This document shows positions 53,496 through 63,355 of a stretch of 64,000 nt of DNA, one piece after another. Position 1 is the first letter of the stretch. Each line of letters starts with the position of its first letter. The notes beneath the pieces were generated by a model that did no database searches, was not told the DNA's origin, and saw nothing but the letters and a program-made list of their open reading frames with translations. Position numbers and translations under genes: made by a program. The stretch is from Streptomyces sp. NRRL B-1140. Lineage in GTDB: Bacteria; Actinomycetota; Actinomycetes; Streptomycetales; Streptomycetaceae. The stretch is taken from NCBI RefSeq assembly GCF_001280065.1, contig NZ_LGEA01000093.1, positions 86,765 to 150,764 of the forward strand, written 5' to 3'.

Positions 53496-54886
53496 TTATA
53501 CGCCCTGACTGACAGAGCTCATATTGAAATCGGGGACGCGCAGCGCGGGCATCGCCGCCCTGGTGAACCAGTCGCTCCACTCCCGGGGCAGTGTCTTCTC
53601 CGTCCGCCCGGCCTCCGTGGCCCGGCCCAGCACCCCGACCGGCGACTCGTTGAACCGGAAGTTGTTCACCTCGCCCGTCACCTCGCCGTTCTCGACCAGG
53701 TAGACGCCGTCCCGGGTCAGACCGGTCAGCAGCAGTGTCGCCGGGTCGACCTCGCGGATGTACCACAGGCAGGTCAGCAGCAGCCCGCGCCCGGTGTTCG
53801 CGACCATCTCCTCCAGGGAACGGTCCTCGCCGCCGTCCAGGACGATGTTGTCGATGCCCGGCGCCACCGGCAGGCCGGTCAGGCCCGCGCTGTGCCGGCT
53901 GGTCGTCAGGTGCTGCAGCACGCCCTCGCGCATCCACTCGGTGGGCGCGAGCGGCAGCCCGTTGTCGAACACCGACTGGTCGCCCCCGGAGGAGTGCGCG
54001 ATCACGAAGGGCGCCGACTCCAGGCCCGGCTCGTTCGGGTCGCTGCGCAGGGTCAGCGGCAGGTCGGTCAGCCTCTCACCGACCCGCGTGCCCCCGCCCG
54101 GTTTGGAGAAGACGGTGCGGCCCTCGACCGCGTCCCGGCCCGACGCCGACCACATCTGGTAGATCAGCAGGTCCGCCACGGCCGTCGGCGGCAGCAGCGT
54201 CTCGTAGCGCCCGGCGGGCAGCTCCACGCGCCGCTCGGCCCACCCCAGGCGCACCGCCAGCTCCGCGTCCAGGGCCGCCGGGTCGACGTCCTTGAAGTCC
54301 CGCGTGGAGCGGCCGGCCCACGCGGACCGGGTCCGGTCCGGCGACTTGGCGTTCAGCTCCAGCGTCCCGTTCGGCTGGTCGTGCCGCAGCCGCAGCCCCG
54401 TGGACGTGCCGACGTACGAGGACACCAGCTCGTGGTTGGCGAAGCCGTACAGCTCCCGGCCGCCGGCACGCGCGCGGGCGAAGGCCTCGCCGAGCGCCGG
54501 AGCGAAGTCGGCGAACACGGCGGAGGAGGTCTCGACGGGTGCCTCCGTGAACTCCGGCGACTGCGTCACACCGGTGACCAGCGGCTGCGCGTCCTCGGCG
54601 GGGCCGGCGCCGCGCGCGGCGGCCTCGGCGGCCCGCACCAGAGGCTCCAGCTCGTCGGGGGTGACGGCGGAGCGTGAGACGACCCCGGAGGCGGTGCCCT
54701 CCTTGCCGTCGACGGTGGCGACGACGGTGAGCGTGCGCCCGCGCGTGACGCCGTTCGTGGTCAGCGCGTTGCCCGCCCAGCGCAGGTTGGCGGTGGACTG
54801 CTCGTCGGCGATGACGACACAGCCGTCCGCCCGCGAGAGCTCCAGGGCCCGCTCGACCACCTCGTGCGGCTTGCTGGTACGAGGGC

Positions 54887-54890
<4 letters not shown>
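53496..54890 (-). CDS. pmbA: TldE/PmbA metalloprotease partner
   Basis: This 464-residue TldD/PmbA-family protein is the non-catalytic partner in the heterodimeric TldD/E protease, which degrades or matures small peptides in the cytoplasm. RWAGNALTTNGVTRGRTLTVVA in pieces, ELYGFANHELVSSYVGTSTGLRLRH, and the C-terminal TCLWYIREVDPATLLLTGLTRDGVYLVENGEV and NFRFNESP are family stretches. It lacks HExxxH, as expected for TldE. ATG at 54890 overlaps the tldD stop by 4 bp (ATGA), so the two are coupled. Confidence 0.92.
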
Positions 54891-56410
<1,520 letters not shown>

Positions 56411-56681
56411 CGCCGTCTCTTTCTGTCGAGGTGACCGTGGTTGCCATGCGTCGTGACTGCTCCGATCATGTCGCCCATCCCTCGCGCGGGCCACGAGTTT
56501 CCGAGCCGGGTTCGCGGCTTTCTGTAGGGACCCGACAGGTAGTCCCCTACGCCACTGTCGGTGCCCGATTGTCCGCGGGCCTGCCCGGACCGATAGGTTT
56601 TCGAGGAAGCCGCCTGTCATCACCGCCTGTCGTCCAGGCGCCCGGGCGGAGTACCAAGACCGCTATCGAAAGGGTGATCCG

Positions 56682-57401
56682 TTGAGCCGCTCGGTTCTCG
56701 TCACCGGAGGCAACCGGGGCATCGGCCTCGCCATCGCCCGCGCTTTCGCCGATGCCGGCGACAAGGTCGCCATCACATACCGCTCGGGTGAGCCGCCGGC
56801 CGCCCTGACGGACCTGGGCTGCCTGGCCGTCAAGTGCGACATCACCGACGCCGAGCAGGTGGAGCAGGCCTACAAGGAGATCGAGGAGGCGCACGGCCCC
56901 GTCGAGGTACTCGTCGCCAACGCCGGCATCACCAAGGACCAGCTCCTGATGCGCATGTCCGAGGAGGACTTCACCTCGGTCATCGACACCAACCTCACGG
57001 GCACCTTCCGGGTCGTCAAGCGCGCCAACCGCGGCATGCTGCGGGCCAAGAAGGGCCGCGTGGTCCTCATCTCGTCGGTCGTGGGTCTGTACGGCGGCCC
57101 CGGCCAGGCGAACTACGCCGCCTCCAAGGCCGCCCTGGTCGGCTTCGCGCGCTCCCTCGCCCGTGAGCTGGGCTCGCGCAACCTCACCTTCAACGTCGTC
57201 GCACCCGGCTTCGTCGACACGGACATGACCAAGGCGCTCACCGACGAGCAGCGCGAGAACATCGTGAAGCAGGTCCCGCTCGGCCGGTACGCCCAGCCCG
57301 AGGAGGTCGCCGCGACGGTGCGGTTCCTCGCCTCCGACGACGCCTCGTACATCACTGGAGCCGTCATCCCCGTAGACGGCGGACTGGGAATGGGTCACTG
57401 A
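56682..57401 (+). CDS. fabG: 3-oxoacyl-ACP reductase FabG (MabA-like)
   Basis: This 239-residue SDR has TGGNRGIGLAIARAF at 8-22, NAGITKDQL, SSVVGLYGG with the catalytic serine, YAASKAALVGFARSLARELG with YxxxK near residues 148-152, and SYITGAVIPVDGGLGMGH at the end. All catalytic residues are present. It reduces 3-oxoacyl-ACP in fatty acid elongation. The start is a TTG at 56682 (AAAGGG about 8 nt upstream). The stop lies 5 bp before fabI. The 271-bp stretch 56411-56681 upstream holds the promoter region shared with tldD; I saw no clear operator. Confidence 0.94.
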   Translation: MSRSVLVTGGNRGIGLAIARAFADAGDKVAITYRSGEPPAALTDLGCLAVKCDITDAEQVEQAYKEIEEAHGPVEVLVANAGITKDQLLMRMSEEDFTSVIDTNLTGTFRVVKRANRGMLRAKKGRVVLISSVVGLYGGPGQANYAASKAALVGFARSLARELGSRNLTFNVVAPGFVDTDMTKALTDEQRENIVKQVPLGRYAQPEEVAATVRFLASDDASYITGAVIPVDGGLGMGH

Positions 57402-57406
57402 TCACC

Positions 57407-58174
57407 ATGAGCGGAATTCTCGAGGGCAAGCGCGTCCTGATCACCGGTGTGCTGACGGAGGCGTCCATCGCCTTCCACACCGCCAAGCTGGCGCAGGAGC
57501 AGGGCGCCGAGGTCATCCTCACCGCCTTCCCGCGGCCCACGCTGACCGAGCGCATCGCCAGGAAGCTCCCTAAGCCCACCAAGGTCATCGAGCTCGACGT
57601 CACCAACGACGAGCACCTCGCGCGGCTGGCCGACGTCGTCGGCGAGGAGCTCGGCACTCTCGACGGTGTCGTGCACTCCATCGGCTTCGCCCCCCAGGAC
57701 GCCCTGGGCGGCAACTTCCTCAACACGCCGTTCGAGTCGGTCGCCACGGCCATGCACGTCTCGGCGTACTCCCTGAAGTCGCTGACCATGGCCTGCCTGC
57801 CGCTGATGCAGAACGGCGGCTCGGTCGTCGGTCTGACGTTCGACGCGCAGTTCGCCTGGCCGCAGTACGACTGGATGGGCCCGGCCAAGGCGGCCCTGGA
57901 GGCCACCAGCCGCTACATGGCCCGCGACCTGGGCAAGCAGAACATCCGCTGCAACCTCGTCTCGGCGGGTCCGCTCGGTTCCATGGCCGCCAAGTCCATC
58001 CCGGGCTTCAGCGAGCTGGCCTCCGTGTGGGACGACCGCTCCCCGCTGGAGTGGGACCTGAAGGACCCCGAGCCGGCCGGCCGCGGTGTCGTCGCCCTGC
58101 TGAGCGACTGGTTCCCGAAGACCACCGGCGAGATCGTCCACGTGGACGGCGGTCTGCACGCCATCGGAGCCTGA
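57407..58174 (+). CDS. fabI: Enoyl-ACP reductase FabI, InhA type
   Basis: This 255-residue NADH-dependent enoyl-ACP reductase completes each fatty acid elongation cycle. GVLTEASIAFHTAKLAQEQGAEVILTAF (residues about 14-41, in pieces) and the active-site FAWPQYDWMGPAKAALEATSRYMARDLG, with Tyr-x6-Lys, follow the mycobacterial InhA pattern rather than E. coli FabI. HSIGFAPQDALGGNF is also InhA-like. It is the expected target class of triclosan. It forms an operon with fabG, mirroring mabA-inhA, and is followed by a strong terminator. Confidence 0.95.
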   Translation: MSGILEGKRVLITGVLTEASIAFHTAKLAQEQGAEVILTAFPRPTLTERIARKLPKPTKVIELDVTNDEHLARLADVVGEELGTLDGVVHSIGFAPQDALGGNFLNTPFESVATAMHVSAYSLKSLTMACLPLMQNGGSVVGLTFDAQFAWPQYDWMGPAKAALEATSRYMARDLGKQNIRCNLVSAGPLGSMAAKSIPGFSELASVWDDRSPLEWDLKDPEPAGRGVVALLSDWFPKTTGEIVHVDGGLHAIGA

Positions 58175-58189
58175 TCTCCCGCACTCCCC

Positions 58190-58228
58190 GACGCCCCGTC
58201 CCCCGCAGCGCGCGGGGGACGGGGCGTC
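58190..58228 (+). terminator. Strong terminator after fabI
   Basis: GACGCCCCGTCCCCCGC and its exact complement form a 17-bp perfect stem around a 5-nt AGCGC loop, 15 nt after the fabI stop. It closes the fabG-fabI operon. Confidence 0.88.
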
Positions 58229-58335
58229 ACCCGTTCGGCTCTGCCGGCCGGGCGGGCGGGCCTCGCGACCAGGCACTCTTTGAGTACGCGTTCACCACGC
58301 GAGCCCCTCCCCAGCACGGCCGAGGAGGTCCCCTT

Positions 58336-58686
58336 GTGCGCTTGTCCCGCCGAACGGCCTCAGTGTCCCTCGCCGTCGCGCTCGTGCTGGTCCTGGCGTA
58401 CGAGGCGGTGCCCCACGCGCGCGTGCCCGTCGGCGAGCGCGAGTCCGCGGATCTCTTCGGCGCCGCGTGCCGGATCCGTGTGACCGGCTCCGCGGCGACC
58501 GCGTACTGCCACAATCCCTACCCGGAGCCCGACCGTGTGAGCCTGCACGTGGAGTGCGCCCGCTGGTGGGACATCGACACCGACAGCTCACCGATCGAGG
58601 CAGGTCCCGCGCAGACCGTGCGGCTGACGGGACGGTGCTGGAAAGAGGTCGGCGACGTGTGGGTCAGTCACCGGCGGGTGAGCTGA
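58336..58686 (+). CDS. Small secreted protein with four cysteines
   Basis: This 116-residue protein has an N-terminal hydrophobic signal (RRTASVSLAVALVLVLAYEAV, residues 5-25). The mature part has four cysteines (GAACRIR, AYCHNPY, VECARWW, GRCWKEV), likely two disulfides in a beta-sandwich. I do not recognise a family. GTG at 58336 has GAGGAGGT 7 nt upstream, which fixes the start. Its 3' end overlaps the convergent GntR gene by 23 bp. Confidence 0.75.
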   Translation: MRLSRRTASVSLAVALVLVLAYEAVPHARVPVGERESADLFGAACRIRVTGSAATAYCHNPYPEPDRVSLHVECARWWDIDTDSSPIEAGPAQTVRLTGRCWKEVGDVWVSHRRVS

Positions 58687-59356
58687 TCCTGCCCGGGCGG
58701 CACAGGAAGGGGTAGCGGGCGGCCTCCGTGGCGGCCGTGTCCGCCTCGCCCGCGCGGATCGCCTCCAGCAGCCGCCCGTGGTCCATGTAGGTCTCCGGCG
58801 TCAGCCTCTCGCCGACGTCCTCGCGCAGCCAGTCCCGCAGTACCTCGCCGAGGTCCGCGTACATGGCCGTCATGACGTCGTTGTGGGAGGCCGACACGAC
58901 GGCCAGGTGGAAGGTCGCGTCCGCGGCCACGAACGCCTCCTTGTCGCCCGATCCCCAGGCCTCCTCGCGCCGCCGCAGCAGCGCGTCGAGCTGCTTGAGG
59001 TCCTTCTCCGTACGACGTCCGGCGGCCAGCCGGGCGGCGGCCGACTCCAGCGTGGAGCGCAGCTCGGCGATGTGCCGGGGGTCGGCCTCGGCGAACCGCC
59101 GCTGCATCACGCCCGCCAGCTCGCTCGTCGCCACCACGTACGTGCCGGAGCCCTGGCGGATGTCCAGCAGACCGTTGTGCGACAGGGCGCGTACGGCTTC
59201 ACGGACCGTGTTACGGGCGACACCGAGCTGCTCGACCAGTTCCGGCTCGGTCGGGATCCGCGAGCCGACCGGCCACTCGCCCGAGGTGATCTGGGCCCGC
59301 AGCGCGGCGATGACCTGCTCGGACAGGGCCGAGCGACGGGGATGGCTCAGGGGCAT
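58664..59356 (-). CDS. GntR-family regulator, FadR/FCD subfamily
   Basis: This 230-residue repressor-type protein has an N-terminal winged helix (residues 8-72): LSEQVIAALRAQITSGEWPVGSRIPTEPELVEQLGVARNTVREAVRALSHNGLLDIRQGSGTYV in pieces. A C-terminal FCD ligand domain follows, with ATFHLAVVSASHND and MDHGRLLEAI providing metal-ligand candidates. The usual last histidine of FCD proteins is not evident near the end (AARYPFLCRPG). It is divergent from the CynX-like exporter, and the spacer holds a repeated ATCAT/ATGAT array, so it probably represses that gene. ATG at 59356. Confidence 0.88.
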   Translation of the reverse strand: MPLSHPRRSALSEQVIAALRAQITSGEWPVGSRIPTEPELVEQLGVARNTVREAVRALSHNGLLDIRQGSGTYVVATSELAGVMQRRFAEADPRHIAELRSTLESAAARLAAGRRTEKDLKQLDALLRRREEAWGSGDKEAFVAADATFHLAVVSASHNDVMTAMYADLGEVLRDWLREDVGERLTPETYMDHGRLLEAIRAGEADTAATEAARYPFLCRPGRISSPAGD

Positions 59357-59410
59357 GGCACACCTTCGCACGACCGGGGCGCCCGTGGGCAGCCGGGGAG
59401 TGGACAGTCA

Positions 59411-59431
59411 ATCATCCTATGATTCTATGAT
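59411..59431. promoter_or_regulatory. ATCAT-3-ATGAT-3-ATGAT operator array
   Basis: ATCAT (59411), ATGAT (59419) and ATGAT (59427) occur in 8-bp steps. The first two form a perfect inverted repeat with a 3-bp spacer. The array lies between the GntR gene and the MFS gene and overlaps two of three possible MFS start codons. It is the best candidate for the GntR operator. Confidence 0.6.
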
Positions 59432-59438
59432 GGGTCTC

Positions 59439-60773
59439 ATGCCTCGTGAGGAAACCCGGACGACGACACCCCCGACCGTACGCAGCCCGGCCGCGCACGA
59501 GCCCGGGACGCCGGGTGGCGCCTGCCCGCGCGCGTGGACGATGCGACTGCTCGTCCTCGGCATCGTGCTGTCCGCGCTGAACCTCCGTCCCGCCATCACC
59601 AGCCTCGGCGCCCTCCTGGAGGAGGTCCGCGACGGGCTCGGCATGAGCGGCAGCGTCGCCGGGCTGCTCACCTCGGTGCCGCCGCTGTGCTTCGCCGTCT
59701 TCGGCGTCACGGCCCCGCGGCTCGCCCGCCGCTTCGGACCCGGCGCGGTGGTGTGCGCCGGCATGGCCGCCATCGCCACCGGCCTGCTGCTGCGCCCGTT
59801 CGCGGGCGGCACGCCCGGCTTCCTGGCCGGGAGCGCCCTGGCCCTCATGGGCATCGCGGTCAGCAACGTCCTGATGCCGGTCATCGTCAAGCGGTTCTTC
59901 CCCGACCGTGTGGGGTCCATGACCGGCCTGTACTCGATGGCCCTCGCCCTCGGCACGGCCCTCGCGGCCGCCGTCACGGTGCCCCTGACCGACGCCCTCG
60001 GCGGCCGCTGGCAGACCGGCCTGGCCCTGTGGGCGGGGCTCGCCGTGGCGGCCGTCCTGCCGTGGCTGCCCTTCGTCCGGGGCCGCATCACGCCGCCCGG
60101 GCCGGGGGAGAGCGCCGCGGAGTCGGCGACGCCCGCGCAGGGCCCGGCCCCGGCCTCCGCGGAGCACGCGCGCGTGGAGGCGCCCCGGCTGCGGATGACA
60201 CGCAGCCGCACCGCCTGGGCACTGGCCGTCTTCTTCGGGCTCCAGGCCACCGCCGCCTACATCACCATGGGCTGGATGGCGCAGATCTTCCGGGACGCCG
60301 GTGTGCCCGCCGGCACCGCGGGGCTGCTGCTGGCGGTCACCATGGTGATGGGCGTGCCCCTCGCGTTCGTCATACCCCGCCTGGCCACCCGGCTGCCCCA
60401 CCAGGGCCCGATCGTGCTCGCGCTGGGCCTGTGCGGGCTCGCCGGCTATGCGGGGCTGTACCTCGCGCCCGCAGCCGGGGCCTGGGCCTGGGCCCTGCTG
60501 CTCGGCGTCGCCAACTGCGCCTTCCCGCTCGCCCTGACCATGGTCGGCATGCGGGCCAGGACCGGGCCGGGCGTGGTCCAGCTGTCGGCGTTCGCGCAGA
60601 GCACCGGCTATTTGATCTCCATCCCCGGACCGCTCCTGGTGGGCGTCCTCTACCAGCACAGCGGCGGCTGGGGCCTGCCGATCGCGCTGATGAGCGCCCT
60701 GATGATCCCGCAGATGGCCGTCGGTTTCCTGGCCGGCCGCGACCGCACGGTGGAGGACGAGGCGGCCCGCTGA
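59439..60773 (+). CDS. CynX/NimT-family MFS transporter
   Basis: This 444-residue MFS protein has 12 predicted helices. The first loop and helix LLVLGIVLSALNLRPAITSLGALLEEVRDGLGMS is the CynX/NimT signature (LRPAITS). PRLARRFGP and VIVKRFFPDRVGSMTGLYSMALALG are MFS-type motifs. A central Pro/Glu/Ala-rich loop (about 200-235) separates the halves. The family exports cyanate, nitroimidazoles and assorted small molecules; the substrate here is unknown. ATG at 59439 is chosen because the two earlier ATGs (59427, 59430) fall within the operator array; they remain possible. Confidence 0.87.
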   Translation: MPREETRTTTPPTVRSPAAHEPGTPGGACPRAWTMRLLVLGIVLSALNLRPAITSLGALLEEVRDGLGMSGSVAGLLTSVPPLCFAVFGVTAPRLARRFGPGAVVCAGMAAIATGLLLRPFAGGTPGFLAGSALALMGIAVSNVLMPVIVKRFFPDRVGSMTGLYSMALALGTALAAAVTVPLTDALGGRWQTGLALWAGLAVAAVLPWLPFVRGRITPPGPGESAAESATPAQGPAPASAEHARVEAPRLRMTRSRTAWALAVFFGLQATAAYITMGWMAQIFRDAGVPAGTAGLLLAVTMVMGVPLAFVIPRLATRLPHQGPIVLALGLCGLAGYAGLYLAPAAGAWAWALLLGVANCAFPLALTMVGMRARTGPGVVQLSAFAQSTGYLISIPGPLLVGVLYQHSGGWGLPIALMSALMIPQMAVGFLAGRDRTVEDEAAR

Positions 60774-60838
60774 TCCGTCCCCCGGGGAGGGGACACCCCG
60801 GGGCGTCCGGCACGCACGGGGGGTGGGACACTTTCCCC

Positions 60839-60955
60839 ATGCCAGTGCTCGACCCGAATCCCCAGCACGGTCAGAAGAAGATGCTGCTCGTCTTCGGCGC
60901 CTTCTTCGCGATCTTCATCGTCATCGCCGTCATCGCGACCATCGCCTCGCCGTGA
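60839..60955 (+). CDS. 38-residue single-helix membrane microprotein (SGM_5486-type)
   Basis: The sequence MPVLDPNPQHGQKKMLLVFG then AFFAIFIVIAVIATIASP has one transmembrane helix (about 15-36) after a short charged N-terminus. I recall an annotated group of the same form, called SGM_5486 family transporter-associated protein. It begins 65 bp after the MFS stop on the same strand, which supports that label. The role is unknown. An upstream purine-rich GGGGGGTGGG stretch is the only possible ribosome site, at a long distance. Confidence 0.7.
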   Translation: MPVLDPNPQHGQKKMLLVFGAFFAIFIVIAVIATIASP

Positions 60956-61119
60956 CCGGCGCTCGCGCGGCCCGTGGTGGGGGTAACCCCCCTGTCCCCT
61001 AGGGGGCGAGGGTCAGGGTCGAGTGGGTGGATCACCGGATGGGCCGGTGGCCGCTGATTCCGTAGCTTCAGTGTGTGACCGCGAGACGGTCACCGACCAC
61101 TCGAAGAGCGGAGGCACCC

Positions 61120-61326
61120 ATGTCGGCCCCTACGCACACCCGGCCCCACCCGGCGACCCGGGCCGGTGCCGCCGGCCGGCTGCCCTGGTGGGCTCTCGCC
61201 CTGCCGGTGCTCGCCTTCACCGCACTGCTCGCCCTCATCCTGAACCCGTCCGAGGCGCACGCGGCCGCCGGTGAGCCGGTGATCACCCACCTCTTCGAGC
61301 GTATCCAGCAGCTGACAGCCCGCTGA
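61120..61326 (+). CDS. Small single-helix membrane or secreted protein
   Basis: This 68-residue protein has a basic N-terminus (PTHTRPHPATRAGAAGRL). One hydrophobic helix follows (about 23-44, WWALALPVLAFTALLALILN, then PSEAHA), with a possible signal cleavage after AHA near residue 49. The C-terminus is amphipathic (EPVITHLFERIQQLTAR). GGAGG lies 5 nt before the ATG, which fixes the start. I do not recognise a family. Confidence 0.7.
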   Translation: MSAPTHTRPHPATRAGAAGRLPWWALALPVLAFTALLALILNPSEAHAAAGEPVITHLFERIQQLTAR

Positions 61327-61391
61327 TCACGGTGGAGGCCGGTGGTCAACTCCCTGCGCCAGGTGGCGTGTTTCATGCGAAGCTGGATCTC

Positions 61392-61910
61392 ATGAGCGTC
61401 GCAGAATCCCGCAGGATTGTCCTCTTCCGCCATGCGAAAGCCGACTGGCCACAGGTCACCGACCACGAGCGTCCCCTCGCCGACCGGGGCCGCATGGACG
61501 CGGCCGAGGCCGGGCGCAGGCTGACCGACACCGGTATCGCCTTCGACCTGGCGCTGTGCTCCACCGCGGTCCGGACCCGGGAGACATGGAAGCTCGCCGT
61601 CCAGGAGTTCCCGCAGCGGCCGAAAACCGTCTACGAGGAGCGGATCTACGAGGCCTCGCCGGGCGAGCTGATCGCACTCCTCAACGAGACCCCCGACGAC
61701 GCGCAGAACGTCCTCATGATCGGGCACAACCCGGGCATCCAGGGACTCGCCGACGTCCTGGCGGGCTCGGGCGAGGACGACGCCAGGGAGCGTATGACCC
61801 GGCGCGGCTTCCCGGCCGCCGCCTTCGCCGTGCTGTCGTTCGGCGGCACGTGGAAGAGCCTCGAGCCGGGCGTGGCCACGCTGCGGGACTACTGGGCACC
61901 GGCCGAGTGA
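61392..61910 (+). CDS. SixA-type phosphohistidine phosphatase
   Basis: This 172-residue histidine phosphatase (branch 1) has the catalytic motif IVLFRHAKADWPQ with the RH pair near residues 13-14. HERPLADRGRMDAAEAG follows, and the second histidine is in VLMIGHNPGIQGLADVL. The compact domain matches SixA, which dephosphorylates phosphohistidine in phosphorelay or PTS proteins; the true partner is unknown. ATG at 61392; the in-frame ATG at 61332 adds 20 residues with no similarity. It is convergent with serB. Confidence 0.87.
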   Translation: MSVAESRRIVLFRHAKADWPQVTDHERPLADRGRMDAAEAGRRLTDTGIAFDLALCSTAVRTRETWKLAVQEFPQRPKTVYEERIYEASPGELIALLNETPDDAQNVLMIGHNPGIQGLADVLAGSGEDDARERMTRRGFPAAAFAVLSFGGTWKSLEPGVATLRDYWAPAE

Positions 61911-61934
61911 CGGCCTCCGCCTGACCACGTGACA

Positions 61935-61969
61935 GTGGGGCCCGGCGCCGGTGCGGCGCCGGGCCCCAC
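61935..61969. terminator. Bidirectional terminator between sixA and serB
   Basis: GTGGGGCCCGGCGCC and GGCGCCGGGCCCCAC form a perfect 15-bp stem around a 5-nt GGTGC loop, between two convergent stops (61910 and 62000). Confidence 0.85.
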
Positions 61970-61999
61970 CTGGTCGGATCGAGGTGGCGAGCGGGTGGA

Positions 62000-63226
62000 T
62001 CAGCCGACGTCGAGGATGTCCGCCGCCTCGACCTCCTCACGCGTGACGCCCAGCAGGTACAGGACCGTGTCCAGGAACGGGAAGTTCACCGCGGCGTGCG
62101 CGGCCTCGCGCACCACCGGCTTGGCGTTGAAGGCGACCCCGAGCCCCGCCGCGTTCAGCATGTCCAGATCGTTGGCCCCGTCACCGATCGCCACCGTCTG
62201 CGACAGCGGCACACCCGCCTCCGCCGCGAACCGGCGCAGCAGCCTGGCCTTGCCCGCGCGGTCGACGATCTCGCCGGTGACCTTGCCCGTCAGCCTGCCG
62301 TCGACGATCTCCAGGGTGTTGGCGTGGGCGAAGTCCAACCCGAGCCGCTCCTTCAGATCGTCCGTGACCTGGGTGAATCCACCCGACACGACGCCCACTT
62401 GGTAGCCGAGCCGCTTCAGCGTACGGATCAGAGTGCGGGCGCCCGGCGTCAGCCGCACCTCGCTGCGCACCTTGTCCACGACCGAGGCGTCCAGCCCCTC
62501 CAGCAGCGCCACGCGCGCGTGCAGGGACTGCTCGAAGTCCAGTTCCCCGCGCATCGCGGCCGTCGTCACCTCGGCGACCTTGTCCTCGCAGCCGGCGTGC
62601 GCCGCGAACAGCTCGATGACCTCGTCCTGGATGAGCGTCGAGTCGACGTCCATGACGACCAGGCGCTGCGCACGCCGGTACAGCCCGGCGGCGACGACCG
62701 CCACGTCGATACCGAGCCGGGCGGCATCGGTCACCAGGGCGGTGCGCAGCGGCTCGGTCTCCACGCCGGAGACGGCGAACTCGACGGCGGTCACGGGGTA
62801 TTTGGCGAGCCGGAAGATACGGTCGATGTTGCCGCCGGTCTTCGTGATCCGCGCGGCGATCGCGGCCGTCGCCTCGGCGGTGAGCGGATGCCCGAGCACG
62901 GTGACCAGGGAGCGGCCCAGGCCGCGCGGCCGGTTGTCGCCGAGGCCGGAGATGATCTCCGCCTGCATCTTCATCGACTCGGCCCAGCTGTGGACGGTCG
63001 CCCGCAGATCTCCCTCGATGCCCGGCGGCGGCTCGGTCACGAGCGCGCACAGCACCATCCGGCCACGGGTGACGACCTGCTCGATGTCGACGACGTCGAC
63101 GGAGTAGGCGGCGAGGGTGTCGAAGAGGCCGGCGGTGATGCCCGGCCTGTCCTTGCCGAAGATCTTCACAAGGAGGGTGGGGACGTCGGCGGGGACGTCG
63201 GAAGACGAGGTCTGTGAAGCGCTCAT
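62000..63226 (-). CDS. serB: Phosphoserine phosphatase SerB with N-terminal ACT domains
   Basis: This 408-residue protein has two parts. Residues about 20-165 hold two ACT-like regulatory units (TLLVKIFGKDRPGITAGLFDTLAAY, then SLVTVLGHPLTAEATAAIAARI). The C-terminal HAD phosphatase has VVMDVDSTLIQDEVIELFA (DxDxT near residue 190), GELDFEQSLHARVALL, VVSGGFTQVTDDL and GDGANDLDMLNAAGLGVAF. It makes serine from phosphoserine, and the ACT part may sense serine. ATG at 63226 with GGTGG just upstream. Confidence 0.95.
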   Translation of the reverse strand: MSASQTSSSDVPADVPTLLVKIFGKDRPGITAGLFDTLAAYSVDVVDIEQVVTRGRMVLCALVTEPPPGIEGDLRATVHSWAESMKMQAEIISGLGDNRPRGLGRSLVTVLGHPLTAEATAAIAARITKTGGNIDRIFRLAKYPVTAVEFAVSGVETEPLRTALVTDAARLGIDVAVVAAGLYRRAQRLVVMDVDSTLIQDEVIELFAAHAGCEDKVAEVTTAAMRGELDFEQSLHARVALLEGLDASVVDKVRSEVRLTPGARTLIRTLKRLGYQVGVVSGGFTQVTDDLKERLGLDFAHANTLEIVDGRLTGKVTGEIVDRAGKARLLRRFAAEAGVPLSQTVAIGDGANDLDMLNAAGLGVAFNAKPVVREAAHAAVNFPFLDTVLYLLGVTREEVEAADILDVG

Positions 63227-63355
63227 GGTGGTTCCACCGTATCCGGCGTGCGCGACCCGTTGCCCCCGAGGTCCGTCTGGCGGACAGCGAACAGCGGATG
63301 TCGCGTGGATGAAGTGAATCCTGCGTACCGGTACGGTGCCCGGCGCCTTCACCGG

